DNA of 64,000 nucleotides from Collinsella sp. WCA1-178-WT-3 (M1) (GCF_009696325.1 NZ_VUME01000001.1:124001-188000); one strand, 5' to 3'. Positions 16,881 through 25,773 are shown, counted from the first letter of the stretch. Notes: generated from the letters alone by a model not told the origin. Numbers and translations are program-made.

Positions 16881-17845
16881 TAACGCTTCCAAAAGTGGAG
16901 GATGAGCGTGGTGCGGTTTTGCTGCTCGGTTTTGACCAGGATGTTGTGGATGTGGGTCTTGACGGTGCCAACGGCAAGGAATAGCTCGTCAGCAATCTCT
17001 TGGTTCGACTTGCCCAGCACAACCAGACGCAAAACCTCGGCCTCGCGGTTGGAGAGCCTGTAGGCGTTGCGATAGAAGGGCATTTGCTCTTCGATGTGTC
17101 GATCAAGATCGTTGACGTTCTTTTCCTCGGGCGCCTTCTCCATGCGAATTGAAAGCACGTGGTATGAGTAGATGATCAGCAGAATCGCAAAGTAGCACGC
17201 AAAGACGTTCTCGCTAAAGTTGCGCTCGGATAGATAAAGCTGCAGCCAAGAGGGTGCCAGACTCATGGGGATGACAAGGATGTTGTAGAAATCTTCGGCA
17301 ACGATGCAACCGACCAGAATAGCGCCGATAATCAGGTGCTTTCGCTGGTTGTTAACGCGTGCCTTCAGCTCAACCTCCGTACTTTTATGAGCCGTCCAAA
17401 AGATATACAGTCCCACAAAGAGAAGAAATACCTGACGCATCGTGTAGTAGAGCCACTGACGCATGGGGCCGGAGGGGACAGCGACGATAGTCAGCGACTC
17501 TAACAGCAAAAATGTTAAGACGGGGATAGCGAACTGCTTTTTTGAATGCTTATCGAGCAAGTCCATGGCAATCAGCCAAATAAAAGCCTGTGAAATGGTC
17601 GCCACAAGGGTCCGAAACGCAGGCATGGTAATTGCGTAATAGTCGCTGGCCGGAAAAGTCTCGTTTTGCAACGTGTATTCAAAAAAGAAGATCTCGGTCA
17701 TCTCGATGGCGTAGCAAATAAAGACGCCGCTGCCATAGATAAAGAAGCGTCGATGGGACGAGGCGTAGGCGGCAAGCGAAAGCACTGCCGTCACAATACA
17801 GATTACGAGTATCGCTAAGGTATAGAAGAACATGAGCGTGTCCAT
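16880..17845 (-). CDS. Membrane-bound LuxR family regulator (1)
   Basis: A 321-residue protein with about seven membrane segments in residues 1-235 and a C-terminal LuxR/GerE DNA-binding domain (YRLSNREAEVLRLVVLGKSN then QEIADELFLAVGTVKTHIHNIL). There is no receiver domain, so it should sense a signal through the membrane part and bind DNA at the membrane. The protein encoded at 28151-29113 has the same architecture. It diverges from the putrescine carbamoyltransferase gene and probably regulates it (inference from position). Confidence 0.85.
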   Translation of the reverse strand: MDTLMFFYTLAILVICIVTAVLSLAAYASSHRRFFIYGSGVFICYAIEMTEIFFFEYTLQNETFPASDYYAITMPAFRTLVATISQAFIWLIAMDLLDKHSKKQFAIPVLTFLLLESLTIVAVPSGPMRQWLYYTMRQVFLLFVGLYIFWTAHKSTEVELKARVNNQRKHLIIGAILVGCIVAEDFYNILVIPMSLAPSWLQLYLSERNFSENVFACYFAILLIIYSYHVLSIRMEKAPEEKNVNDLDRHIEEQMPFYRNAYRLSNREAEVLRLVVLGKSNQEIADELFLAVGTVKTHIHNILVKTEQQNRTTLILHFWKR

Positions 17846-18175
17846 TTGTCACCGTCCTGTCTCATTTGAACTCTTATGGAGCCCGCTATATCCCACGGGT
17901 ATACTTGTCTCAGCCGGTCGTTCCATTGCGGATTAGACGCCTGACATAGCATAGCCGTATACCGTTCGCGGTTCCAGACGGTAAACCCCCTGCAAGCCCG
18001 CTGCCTGCGGGTTTAAATTGGTTTATAGAGGGTGTAACTCCGTGAACGGTCTTTAATCCCGAATAAACTAGGTAAAAATTGCACGCGGGTGAATGATGGT
18101 CTTGTCAACACGAGGTGTGAAGTACGAGCGCCTCACAGTAAATAAGTCGGCAAGACCGGCGGAAAGGAAATCGAT
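17846..18175. promoter_or_regulatory. Divergent control region of luxR-type gene and ptcA
   Basis: The 330-base gap holds CGGGTATACTTGTCT (17896-17910), which resembles the complement of 29169-29185 before the amidohydrolase; CCGTATACCGTT (about 17952-17963), resembling GGTATACCGTC before aguA2; a hairpin AAGCCCGC-TGCCT-GCGGGTTT (about 17995-18015); CCGTGAACGGTCTTT (18040-18054), related to the lac and pfl sites; and ATGATGGTCTTGTCAA (18093-18108), matching 14 of 16 bases at 25742-25757. All are candidate regulator sites. Confidence 0.45.
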
Positions 18176-19249
18176 ATGGCACTGCCTAAGGATTTCATCG
18201 ACACCAACGACTTTACCAAAGAGCAGATCCTGGCTATCGAGGATCTTGGCCTGGCAATGAAGAAGGCCATCAAGGTTGACGGTTATTATCCTCACCTGCT
18301 CCGCAACCAGAGCCTTGGCATGATCTTCCAGCAGGTCTCCACCCGCACCCGTCTTTCCTTCGAGACCGCTATGACCGACCTCGGCGGACATGCTCAGTTC
18401 TATGGCCCTGGCACCATCCAGCTCGGCGGTCACGAGTCCCTGGGCGACACCGCTCGCGTTATGGGCTCGCTGCTCGACATCATGATGGCTCGCGTTGACC
18501 GTCACAAGGACGTCGTCGGCCTCGCCGAGGGCTCCGCTGTGCCCGTCATCAACGGCATGTCCGAGTTCAACCATCCCACGCAGGAGATGGGCGACCTCAT
18601 GACCATGCTCGAGAACCTCCCCGAGGGCAAGAAGATCGAGGACTGCACCCTGGCCTTCATCGGCGATGCCACCCAGGTCTGCGTCTCCCTCATGTTCATC
18701 GCCTCCAAGGTCGGCATGAAGTTTGTCCAGTTTGGACCTAAGGGCCACCAGATCCCCGACGGCGGCCTGCACGTTGGCACCGCCGAGGAGCGCGCCGAGT
18801 TCGGCAAGCAGATGATGGCCATCGCCGAGGAGAACTGCAAGGTCTCCGGCGGCTCTGTTGTCATCTCTGACGACATCGAGTGCATCAAGGGCGCCGACTT
18901 CATCTACACCGACGTGTGGTATGGCCTGTACGACGAGGAGGTCTCGGGCGAGAACTACATGGACGTGTTCTATCCCAAGTATCAGGTCACCATGGACATG
19001 ATGAACTTCGCCGGCCCCAACTCCAAGTTCATGCACTGCCTGCCGGCCACCCGTGGCGAGGAAGTCGTCGACGAGGTCATGGACGATCCCGAGCGCTCCC
19101 TGTGCTGGGTCGAGGCCGAGAACCGCAAGCACTCCATCCGTGCTCTCCTTGCCGCCCTGGGCAAGCGCACTCCGCTCAACGACGAGGGTGTCGAGTACTC
19201 CGCCAAGGCTGAGCTCCACGCCGCTCTCGAGGCTCTCGAGCAGCTCTAA
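18176..19249 (+). CDS. ptcA: Putrescine carbamoyltransferase
   Basis: Phosphorolyses N-carbamoylputrescine to putrescine and carbamoyl phosphate in agmatine fermentation. The 357-residue protein has the carbamoyl-phosphate loop [14 protein letters not shown] and [10 protein letters not shown] of the transcarbamylase family. [12 protein letters not shown] and the '[12 protein letters not shown]' segment are the forms seen in enterococcal putrescine carbamoyltransferase, not in ornithine enzymes. Adjacent antiporter and agmatine deiminase genes support the call. Start ATG 18176 has GGAAAGGAAA upstream. Confidence 0.9.
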   Translation: MALPKDFIDTNDFTKEQILAIEDLGLAMKKAIKVDGYYPHLLRNQSLGMIFQQVSTRTRLSFETAMTDLGGHAQFYGPGTIQLGGHESLGDTARVMGSLLDIMMARVDRHKDVVGLAEGSAVPVINGMSEFNHPTQEMGDLMTMLENLPEGKKIEDCTLAFIGDATQVCVSLMFIASKVGMKFVQFGPKGHQIPDGGLHVGTAEERAEFGKQMMAIAEENCKVSGGSVVISDDIECIKGADFIYTDVWYGLYDEEVSGENYMDVFYPKYQVTMDMMNFAGPNSKFMHCLPATRGEEVVDEVMDDPERSLCWVEAENRKHSIRALLAALGKRTPLNDEGVEYSAKAELHAALEALEQL

Positions 19250-19379
19250 GCCTCAAGGCTTCTAAAAGCACGTTTGCGGGCGGTGGATGCTCGTCTCCTG
19301 TCGCCCGCTCACCGAGGCCCAAGCTATTCTTAATAACTTAGGGCCTCGAATCTGTCCAAGACTGAGCAAAGGATTAAAT

Positions 19380-20810
19380 ATGAGTGACGGAAAGAAAAAG
19401 CTTTCCTTCCTGACGGTCATTTCGACCATCATCTGCGTCGTCTTCGTTTGCGAGGCCGCCGCTCCTGCTGCTGCCATTGGCAACCAGCAGTTCTTCTGGT
19501 GGATCTTCCTGATCCTGACCTTCCTGCTCCCTTACGGCATGGTCGTCGCCGAGCTCGGCACCACCTATGACGGCGAGGGCGGCATTTACGACTGGGTACG
19601 CGATGGCCTGGGCGACAAGTGGGGCGCCCGCATTTCGTACTACTACTGGGTCAACTACCCGCTGTGGATCGCCTCGCTGGCGACCATGTTCCCCGACATC
19701 CTGGGCATGGTCTTTGGCGTCGAGTTCAACCTGATCGCCAAGATGGGCATCGAGCTTGCCTTCGTGTGGATCGTCTACCTCATGGGCCGCTCCAAGGCGG
19801 CCGACTCCGAGTGGGTCCTCAACGGTGGCGCCCTGATCAAGGTCGCCGTAGCCGTTATCGTCGGCGCCCTGGGCATCTGGTATGCCATGGAGAACGGTTT
19901 CGCGAACGACATGTCCGCCGCCACCTTCCTGCCCGAGCTCACCAACACCAACGCCCTGGGCTACCTGTCCATCATCATCTTTAACTTCATGGGCTTCGAG
20001 GTTATCTGCACCATGACCGACGACATGGCCGATCCCGCTCGCGATATCCCCAAGGCTATCGTCGTCGGTGGCGTGGCTATTGCCGTCATCTACCTGTTCG
20101 CTGGCTTCGGCATCGGCGCCGCCATCCCGGCCGACTCCATCGACCCCGACTACGGCATGATCTTCGCAGTCCAGACCATGGTGGGCGATTCCGTGCTCTT
20201 CAAGGTCATCTGCATCGCCTTCCTGATCACCCTGTTCGCCAACATGGCCGCCTGGTCCTTCGGCGTCAACTCCGTCGCCCGCTACGCCGCCGAGCACGGC
20301 AACATGCCCAAGGTCTTCGCCTCGATGGTCTCCGAGGACGACATGCCCAACGGCGCCAACCTGGTCAACGCCGTCGTCGCCTCCCTGGTCCTCTGCCTGC
20401 AGCTCGTTCCCGTCGACGCCATCTCCGACGGTGTCTTCTGGATGCTCTTCGGCACCTCCGTCGTCTTCCTGCTGCTCACCTACATCCCGATGTTCCCGGC
20501 GTTCCTCAACCTCCGCAAGAACGACCCCAACCGCGAGCGCATCTTCACGTTCCCGTTCAAGGGCGCGATGATGAAGGTCATGCTGGCCATCCCCTGCATC
20601 GAGCTGATCCTGGCCATCGTCGCGACGCTGGTGCCGTTCTCCGCCGCCGAGATCGGCGAGAAGGTCCCGATGATCATCATCTTCATCGTGCTCATGCTCA
20701 TCGGCGAGGTCGTCCGCGTCGTCAGCGCCAAGGGCCGCGAGACCGAGTACAAGGGCCTCACCCCCGAGCTGGCCGCCCAGCGCCTCGCCGAGGAGGCCGA
20801 GGAGAACTAG
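19380..20810 (+). CDS. aguD: Agmatine/putrescine antiporter, APC superfamily (1)
   Basis: A 476-residue amino acid/polyamine permease with about 12 membrane segments; the start of transport helix 1 reads VCEAAAPAAAIGNQQFFWW. It should exchange external agmatine for putrescine, as AguD does in lactic acid bacteria. Start ATG 19380 has GCAAAGGATT upstream. It lies between ptcA and aguA. From about 20280 onward the third codon positions become almost all C or G, unlike the 5' half. The paralogue at 22791-24200 aligns along its whole length except the C-terminal tail. Confidence 0.82.
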   Translation: MSDGKKKLSFLTVISTIICVVFVCEAAAPAAAIGNQQFFWWIFLILTFLLPYGMVVAELGTTYDGEGGIYDWVRDGLGDKWGARISYYYWVNYPLWIASLATMFPDILGMVFGVEFNLIAKMGIELAFVWIVYLMGRSKAADSEWVLNGGALIKVAVAVIVGALGIWYAMENGFANDMSAATFLPELTNTNALGYLSIIIFNFMGFEVICTMTDDMADPARDIPKAIVVGGVAIAVIYLFAGFGIGAAIPADSIDPDYGMIFAVQTMVGDSVLFKVICIAFLITLFANMAAWSFGVNSVARYAAEHGNMPKVFASMVSEDDMPNGANLVNAVVASLVLCLQLVPVDAISDGVFWMLFGTSVVFLLLTYIPMFPAFLNLRKNDPNRERIFTFPFKGAMMKVMLAIPCIELILAIVATLVPFSAAEIGEKVPMIIIFIVLMLIGEVVRVVSAKGRETEYKGLTPELAAQRLAEEAEEN

Positions 20811-21116
20811 GGCACCCGGCCCCGGGCACCCCGGCCTCTCCGGAGGCGTGCCCGGGCGACAGGTTCGCCAACCATTCCCCGGGGCGGGTGCAGGCGATAG
20901 CTCCGGCAGCCGCCGACCGCCCCGACCCCTCTCCCGTATCCCTCGTGCGTCCTGTCTCCGCGCACCTGGCTACGTCGTCGCCCGCCGGTGCGACCCCGTG
21001 AAAACCGGCGCCGGGCGCCCCGACCTCTGCCGGGGGACGGGCGCCCGCCATCTCTTGGTCCTAGGCCGCGGGCAGCCCGCCCGCGGCAGACGATCGTTCG
21101 GTTTGGAGGAAATCTT
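20811..21116 (+). other. Very GC-rich gap between aguD and aguA copies
   Basis: These 306 bases are far richer in G+C than typical gaps here and contain nested hairpins, for example CCCGGGCACC/GGCGTGCCCGGG near 20820-20860 and GGGCGCCC/GGGCGCCC near 21010-21050. There is no credible gene. GGAGGA at 21105-21110 is the aguA ribosome site. Confidence 0.5.
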
Positions 21117-22322
21117 ATGCGTACGATCACCGAGTCCGAGTCCACCCCGAGGGCCGACGGCTTCTTCATGCCCGCCGAGTTCGCCCCCCAGGACCGCGTG
21201 TGGATAGGCTGGCCCCACCGCACCGACACCTGGGCCCACGGCGCCAAGCCCGCCCAGAAGCAGTATGCCGCCATCGCCCGCGCCATCTCCGAGTTCACCC
21301 CGGTCTACATGTGCGCCAACCAGGTCGACTACGCCAACTGCAAGGCCGTCTTCGAGAACGACGAGAACGTCACCGTCGTCGAGATGACCACCGACGACGC
21401 CTGGTTCCGCGACACCGGCGCCACCTACGTCATCAACGGCAAGGGCGATAAGCGCGCCAACCACTGGCACTTCAACGGCTACGGCGGCCTCATCGACGGC
21501 CTCTACTTCCCGTGGGACAAGGACGAGCAGATCGCCCTCAAGATGGCCGAGCTCTCCGGCTGCCGCCGCTACCGCCCCGACGACATGATCCTCGAGGGCG
21601 GCTCCATCACCGTCGACGGCGAGGGCACCCTCGTCGTCACCGACCAGTGCCTCCTGTCCCCCGGCCGCACCTGCTCCGCGGTGCTCGAGGAGGAGGAGGA
21701 CCCCGAGTCCCTCTGGCCCAAGTACCGCAAGAAGTTCGAGCCCTGGAGCGAGGAGCTTCGCGAGTACATGACCGAGCACCTCAAGGACTACCTCGGCGTC
21801 GAGAAGGTCATCTGGGTCAAGGAGGGCATCGACCCCGAGGAGACCAACGGCCACATCGACGACGTCGCCACCTTCATCGCCCCGGGCGTCATGGTCTGCA
21901 TCTGGACCGACGACCCCGAGTACCCGTTCTACGAGCAGTGCCACGCCGCCTACGAGACCCTCTCCAACGCGGTTGACGCCAAGGGCCGCAAGCTGAAGGT
22001 CTACAAGCTCTGCATGCCCGTGAAGCCGCTGTACATGGACCAGGCCTCCTGCGACACCATCGACGCCGACGAGAACGCCGAGCCGCGCGTCCCCGACGAG
22101 CCGCTGATCGCCTCCTACATGAACTACCTCGTGACCAACCACGGCGTCATCGTCCCGCAGTACGGCGACGAGAACGACCAGCTGGCCGTCGACACGCTCC
22201 AGGAGATCTACGACGAGGTCTGGGGCGAGGGCGTCTACAAGTGCGTGGGCGTCAAGTCCGACCAGGTCGTCTACGGCGGCGGCAACATCCACTGCATCAC
22301 GCAGCAGGAGCCGTCCGCCTAA
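21117..22322 (+). CDS. aguA: Agmatine deiminase (1), with a 28-residue insertion
   Basis: Hydrolyses agmatine to N-carbamoylputrescine and ammonia. The 401-residue protein has the guanidino-modifying fold, GWPHR near the start, DAWFRDTG, ETNGHIDD and the catalytic Cys393 in GGGNIHCITQQ. Compared with the second copy (25787-26908) it carries about 28 extra, acidic and aromatic residues at 184-222 (AVLEEEEDPESLWPKYRKKF region). Start ATG 21117 follows GGAGGA; the frame is open further upstream but only through GC-rich non-coding DNA. Codon use is almost all C/G at third positions. Confidence 0.92.
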   Translation: MRTITESESTPRADGFFMPAEFAPQDRVWIGWPHRTDTWAHGAKPAQKQYAAIARAISEFTPVYMCANQVDYANCKAVFENDENVTVVEMTTDDAWFRDTGATYVINGKGDKRANHWHFNGYGGLIDGLYFPWDKDEQIALKMAELSGCRRYRPDDMILEGGSITVDGEGTLVVTDQCLLSPGRTCSAVLEEEEDPESLWPKYRKKFEPWSEELREYMTEHLKDYLGVEKVIWVKEGIDPEETNGHIDDVATFIAPGVMVCIWTDDPEYPFYEQCHAAYETLSNAVDAKGRKLKVYKLCMPVKPLYMDQASCDTIDADENAEPRVPDEPLIASYMNYLVTNHGVIVPQYGDENDQLAVDTLQEIYDEVWGEGVYKCVGVKSDQVVYGGGNIHCITQQEPSA

Positions 22323-22446
22323 TAGCCTGGCTTGCCGGGGCGCGGCGCCCCTCTTTCACGGGAATCCGCCGCACCCCGGAGGCCCGCCGGCCAGGCGAAC
22401 GGGGCCGGCGAACGGGGCCGCCTGGCCGGCCGGCCGGGCTTTCCTG

Positions 22447-22486
22447 GGCACTCCGTTGCCTCCACACCGGAGTGCCCTTCCCCTTC
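22447..22486 (+). terminator. Terminator after the first aguA
   Basis: GGGCACTCCG and CGGAGTGCCC form a stem followed by TTCCCCTTC. It would end the ptcA-aguD-aguA transcript, and lies at the downstream edge of the very GC-rich stretch. Confidence 0.65.
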
Positions 22487-22696
22487 GATTGAATACCCGC
22501 CTGGCCTGGGACCTATCGCGGGTTAGGCCTATTGTTCGCTTGGATATCCCAGGTCAGACGCGTATCCAATTGCCGAAAGTTCCCGGTCGTATGCGCGGCC
22601 GTCTTGATCGGAGTATCTATGTACCAGCGTATCGTCATCTACACGCGCCTGTTCCGCGAGCGTTGGTCCAACAATTGCATCCCTTCTTCTCCTTGG

Positions 22697-22771
22697 GATG
22701 GCACCTGCACCGGTGACGCGGCCTGTAACCCTACCTTGGGCTGCGCCTTCGGTGCAGATGCCATCTTTTTT
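22697..22771 (+). promoter_or_regulatory. Putative transcription attenuator in the leader of the second antiporter gene
   Basis: GATGGCACCTGCACCG (22697-22712) pairs with 22750-22765 with one mismatch, and TTTTTT (22766-22771) follows, only seven bases before the GGGGGAG ribosome site of the gene starting at 22791. The stem therefore forms a rho-independent terminator inside the 5' leader. The 200 bases upstream (22487-22696) have no gene and could hold a sensor or an antiterminator. Confidence 0.6.
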
Positions 22772-22790
22772 GCTGTAGGGGGAGCGTGCC

Positions 22791-24200
22791 ATGGCAGGTA
22801 AAAAGTTCTCCCTGTTCGAGGTCATCCTCTCGGTTATATGCGTCGTATTTACCATCGAGGCGGCTGCTCCGGCATCTGCCATGGGTAACGTGCAGTTCTT
22901 CTGGTGGATCTTCCTCATCATTACGTTTTTGCTTCCCTATGGCCTGGTGGTGGCCGAGCTCGGTACGGCGTTCGATTCCGAGGGCGGCCTGTACGATTGG
23001 GTTCGTCTGGGCTTGGGCGACCGTTGGGGTGCCTACTGCTCCTGGTGCTACTGGGTCAACTTTCCACTGTGGGTTGCAAGTATCGCCTGTATGTTCCCCA
23101 GTGTCATCAATTCGGTATGGGGCATCGAATTTTCGCTTGGGGCCCGAATTGCCATCGAGCTTGCCTTTGTGTGGGGCGTCACGGTCATGGCGATGCACCC
23201 GGTGGCCGAGGCCGATTGGGTCATGGACGGCGGTGCCGTCATCAAGGTGCTCATTACCGCCGTGGTGGGGATCGTCGGCATCTGGTTTGCCTGTAATAAC
23301 GGCTTTGCCAACGACATGTCGTTTAAGACCTTCATTCCAGATTTGGGCGACACCAATTCGTTGACGTACCTATCGATCATCCTGTTCAACTTTATGGGTT
23401 TCGAAGTGGTCGCGACCTTTGCCAGCACGATGAAAAACCCGTCGCGTGATATCCCCAAGGCGGTTATCGCCGGTGGCGTCGCCATTGCGGCAATCTACAT
23501 TATCTGCGGCATCGGCATTGGAGCCGCGGTTCCCACCGAGCGGCTTTCGCTCGATTCGGGCATTGTGGACGCGGTCGCCGCCATGTTGGGGCGCAGCCAT
23601 CCGCTGACGATGGTCGTGGGCGCGGCCTTTTTGGTGACGCTGTTCGCCAACATGATCTGCTGGAGCTTTGGCGTCAACAACGTGGCGAGCTATGCCGCGC
23701 GTCACGGCAATATGCCGCGTCCCTTTGCGCTGGTGTCCAAGAAGACCGGCATGCCCAATGGCTCGGCACTCATTAACGGTTGTTTTGCCAGCCTGGTACT
23801 ACTGCTTCAGATTCCGCTGGGCGAGGGCTCCGACGTCTTTTGGGTTTTCTTCTCGATGAACGTCGTCTTCCTGCTTATGAGCTATATTCCGATGTTCCCG
23901 GCGTTTTGGCGCCTGCGCAAATACGACGATCGCCCGCGTGTGTTCCGCGCGCCCTTCGAGGGCAAGGTGCTCGCGGTGGCACTTGCGATTCCCGTAGTGG
24001 AGCTTGTGCTTTCGATTGTCGCCACCATTGTGCCGCTCAACAGCTCACCCGCCGAGATGACAAAGTTGCCGATTCTCGTGGGCGTGGTAATCGGCGTGTT
24101 GTTGGGCGAGGTCTCGCGCCTCATATCGCGCCGCGGCCGCAGCCTCGATAATCCCGGCGTTGGTGCAAGGGGGACAGGTTTCTTTGCACCAAAACAGTAA
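22791..24200 (+). CDS. Agmatine/putrescine-type APC antiporter (2)
   Basis: A 469-residue paralogue of the permease at 19380-20810, with about 12 membrane segments and shared motifs EAAAPASAMGNVQFFWW and NFMGFEVVATFAS. It precedes a second agmatine deiminase gene, so it may carry agmatine, putrescine or a related polyamine. Start ATG 22791 has GGGGGAG upstream; a terminator-like hairpin lies in the leader. The last 13 codons (VGARGTGFFAPKQ) are encoded by a palindromic repeat at 24160-24192, so the native C-terminus seems to have been replaced. Confidence 0.82.
   Translation: MAGKKFSLFEVILSVICVVFTIEAAAPASAMGNVQFFWWIFLIITFLLPYGLVVAELGTAFDSEGGLYDWVRLGLGDRWGAYCSWCYWVNFPLWVASIACMFPSVINSVWGIEFSLGARIAIELAFVWGVTVMAMHPVAEADWVMDGGAVIKVLITAVVGIVGIWFACNNGFANDMSFKTFIPDLGDTNSLTYLSIILFNFMGFEVVATFASTMKNPSRDIPKAVIAGGVAIAAIYIICGIGIGAAVPTERLSLDSGIVDAVAAMLGRSHPLTMVVGAAFLVTLFANMICWSFGVNNVASYAARHGNMPRPFALVSKKTGMPNGSALINGCFASLVLLLQIPLGEGSDVFWVFFSMNVVFLLMSYIPMFPAFWRLRKYDDRPRVFRAPFEGKVLAVALAIPVVELVLSIVATIVPLNSSPAEMTKLPILVGVVIGVLLGEVSRLISRRGRSLDNPGVGARGTGFFAPKQ
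24160..24192. repeat. Palindromic GGGACAGG repeat inside the 3' end of a coding region
   Basis: TTGGTGCAA and TTGCACCAA flank GGGGGACAGGTTTCT. The GGGACAGGTTT core is common to other repeats in the window. The reading frame of the permease runs through it to TAA at 24198-24200. Confidence 0.7.
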
Positions 24201-24235
24201 CGCCGCGAGCTGCGCGGCGTTTGCTGCATCTTGGA

Positions 24236-24427
24236 TTACCGCTCGCGGTGCTCGGGGTCAAAAGCGAGTTTAGGCGCAAAGTAGGGGACGTGTCCCAGGT
24301 AAGGGCAGCAGTCCGTACGTTCGTCGACAAGACAGGGGACATCGTCGTAGGTGAGTGAGTCGCTCAGGCGGACGATGGCCTTGGCGGCAGGAGCGACGAG
24401 CATCTTGAGCGGTGCGATAGGCGCCAT
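24236..24427 (-). CDS. Small hypothetical protein, 63 residues
   Basis: ATG 24427 is preceded by AAAAGGAGATGCC, a very strong ribosome site, which is the main reason to call the gene. The product starts with an Ala/Pro/Leu-rich segment (MAPIAPLKMLVAPAAKAIVR) and continues with a polar part containing three Cys (PCLVDERTDCCPY) and a basic end. No membrane helix, signal peptide or family is recognised. It is convergent with the second antiporter gene, 35 bases away. The Cys cluster could bind a metal, but that is speculative. Confidence 0.6.
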   Translation of the reverse strand: MAPIAPLKMLVAPAAKAIVRLSDSLTYDDVPCLVDERTDCCPYLGHVPYFAPKLAFDPEHRER

Positions 24428-24553
24428 GGCATCTCCTTTTCTTCATGCGACCCGTGTTCTGGCGCGAATGTATACGTCGCCAGTCTAGCATTCCGTCGCG
24501 GAGAGTTCAAAACCAACACAAATTCGACGGCTATTACTGCGCTGTCTCCAACG

Positions 24554-24608
24554 TCTCAATCTGTAACGTCTAACTTAATAAATCGCCTCTACTTGTTACA
24601 GATTGAGA
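24554..24608. repeat. Inverted repeat TCTCAATCTGTAAC
   Basis: Perfect 14-bp arms at 24554-24567 and 24595-24608 flank a 27-base loop. It sits in the gap 24428-24804, which otherwise holds a partial terminator repeat and a GGCG-containing hairpin near 24777-24800 that may end the luxR-type gene. Confidence 0.6.
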
Positions 24609-24690
24609 TATACCGCCGGAGCGGGCCGTTTTCCTTCTGAACCACCACATAAGTGCCTGTTCCTTCCGTAGAGGTTTGGGTGTCGTATCG

Positions 24691-24720
24691 GCGTTCACCC
24701 AGATAAAACCTACCAAAATC
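24691..24720 (-). repeat. Partial copy of the CCTGCCAAAA terminator repeat
   Basis: GGCGTTCACCCAGATAAAAC followed by CTACCAAAAT matches one side of the repeat at 16829-16880; the GGGACAGG loop and second arm are replaced by unrelated sequence. Confidence 0.55.
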
Positions 24721-24804
24721 ACCCCGTCTACTCTTTGAGCCAGAGCCGGCACTAATTCAAATGGCGAAATCAAAGGGCGTTCTCCGTATGGAGGGGCGCC
24801 TTTT

Positions 24805-25608
24805 TTATCGCAGGATGTTTTGCGCGGCCGTCATAAGACCCAGTCGGTTGCTGACGCCGAGCTTGCGATAGATGGCGTTGACGTGCTTCTTTACGGTCGA
24901 CTCGCTTATGAATAGCTCGTTTGCCATCTGTTTGTTCGTTTTGCCGTCGAGCATGAGCCGCATGACTTCGGCTTCACGCGGTTGGATATTATGTTCTGTA
25001 ATGAAAGCATTCAGCTGGTTTGTGTCTTCGGTCTGGGTGAGTTTAATGCCCCGAGGATAGAGGTTGGCGAGCGCGAGGCTCGCGTGCCGAGCGATTTCGA
25101 GCAGGATTGCGAGCTCGGTGTCGGTGAAGTCTCCGGCCGTGCGTTCGCGAAACAGGGCGATGCTTCCTAGCGGGCTGTCGTTGTGCGCGAGCGTGGCCGT
25201 ACAGCCAAAGTAGACACCCTGCGGTTCCATCCATTTGCGATAGATGGGCGTGGCATTGCGTCGTTCGACGTCGACGAGGTCGAGGTCGCGGTAAACGCCG
25301 ACCTTATGTAGGTCAAAGCTCCATGTTGTATAGTCCATCGCGGCGTAGCGGTTGTAGTAGTCGCTCAGTGCGCGGTCGTCCATTCCGCTGCTTGCGGGGT
25401 GGACGTAGCGCGGGGCATCACTGCCCGCCGCCTCGATCAGGTCGAACATGGCGATCCGATGGGGCACGAGCCCTGTCGTTCCCTCGAGGGTCTCCTTTTG
25501 CAGCTTATCAATACCGTGTGATGCGTGGATTGCAAGCGCGAGCTCGTTGAGAGCAGTCCAGGTCGTACTGTCCAACTCAATAGTCTGCTGTTTATTGCAT
25601 GGGGGCAT
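24805..25608 (-). CDS. LuxR family regulator with GAF-like sensor domain
   Basis: A 267-residue soluble regulator. The N-terminal 190 residues resemble a GAF/autoinducer-type sensor (IAMFDLIE... [36 protein letters not shown]), and the C-terminus is a LuxR HTH ([19 protein letters not shown], then [21 protein letters not shown]). Start ATG 25608 was chosen because GGAAAGGA precedes it. It diverges from the second agmatine deiminase gene at 25787 and probably controls it; agmatine or putrescine is a plausible effector but unproven. Confidence 0.82.
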   Translation of the reverse strand: MPPCNKQQTIELDSTTWTALNELALAIHASHGIDKLQKETLEGTTGLVPHRIAMFDLIEAAGSDAPRYVHPASSGMDDRALSDYYNRYAAMDYTTWSFDLHKVGVYRDLDLVDVERRNATPIYRKWMEPQGVYFGCTATLAHNDSPLGSIALFRERTAGDFTDTELAILLEIARHASLALANLYPRGIKLTQTEDTNQLNAFITEHNIQPREAEVMRLMLDGKTNKQMANELFISESTVKKHVNAIYRKLGVSNRLGLMTAAQNILR

Positions 25609-25678
25609 AGGGCGTCCTTTCCATTGTGGAACCCAGTATGTCATGTTCTCGGCCTGAATAGAACTTTAGGTCAGCGAA

Positions 25679-25773
25679 TGGTATACCGTCGGTCGCTGAA
25701 AGGGGCTCGAGGGACCATTGAGAACATCTCGGTGCGGCCGCATCATGGTCTCGTCAAGCAAAAGCACCGAGAT
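25679..25773 (+). promoter_or_regulatory. Promoter and leader hairpin of the second aguA
   Basis: GGTATACCGTC (about 25680-25690) may be a regulator site. ATCTCGGTGC (25726-25735) and GCACCGAGAT (25764-25773) form a perfect 10-bp hairpin ending next to the ribosome site TTAGGAG. Its loop contains ATCATGGTCTCGTCAA (25742-25757), similar to 18093-18108 before ptcA. Confidence 0.5.

Noticed and set aside
18176-19249. Ornithine carbamoyltransferase
   Set aside because: Motifs and neighbours fit putrescine carbamoyltransferase better; the ornithine-specific context (arcA, arcC, argG) is absent.
20970-22292. 440-codon open frame opposite the first aguA
   Set aside because: It is an artefact of near-total C/G third positions; the product is a Val/Leu/Ala/Gly/Asp-biased sequence and the plus strand has the catalytic GGGNIHC motif.
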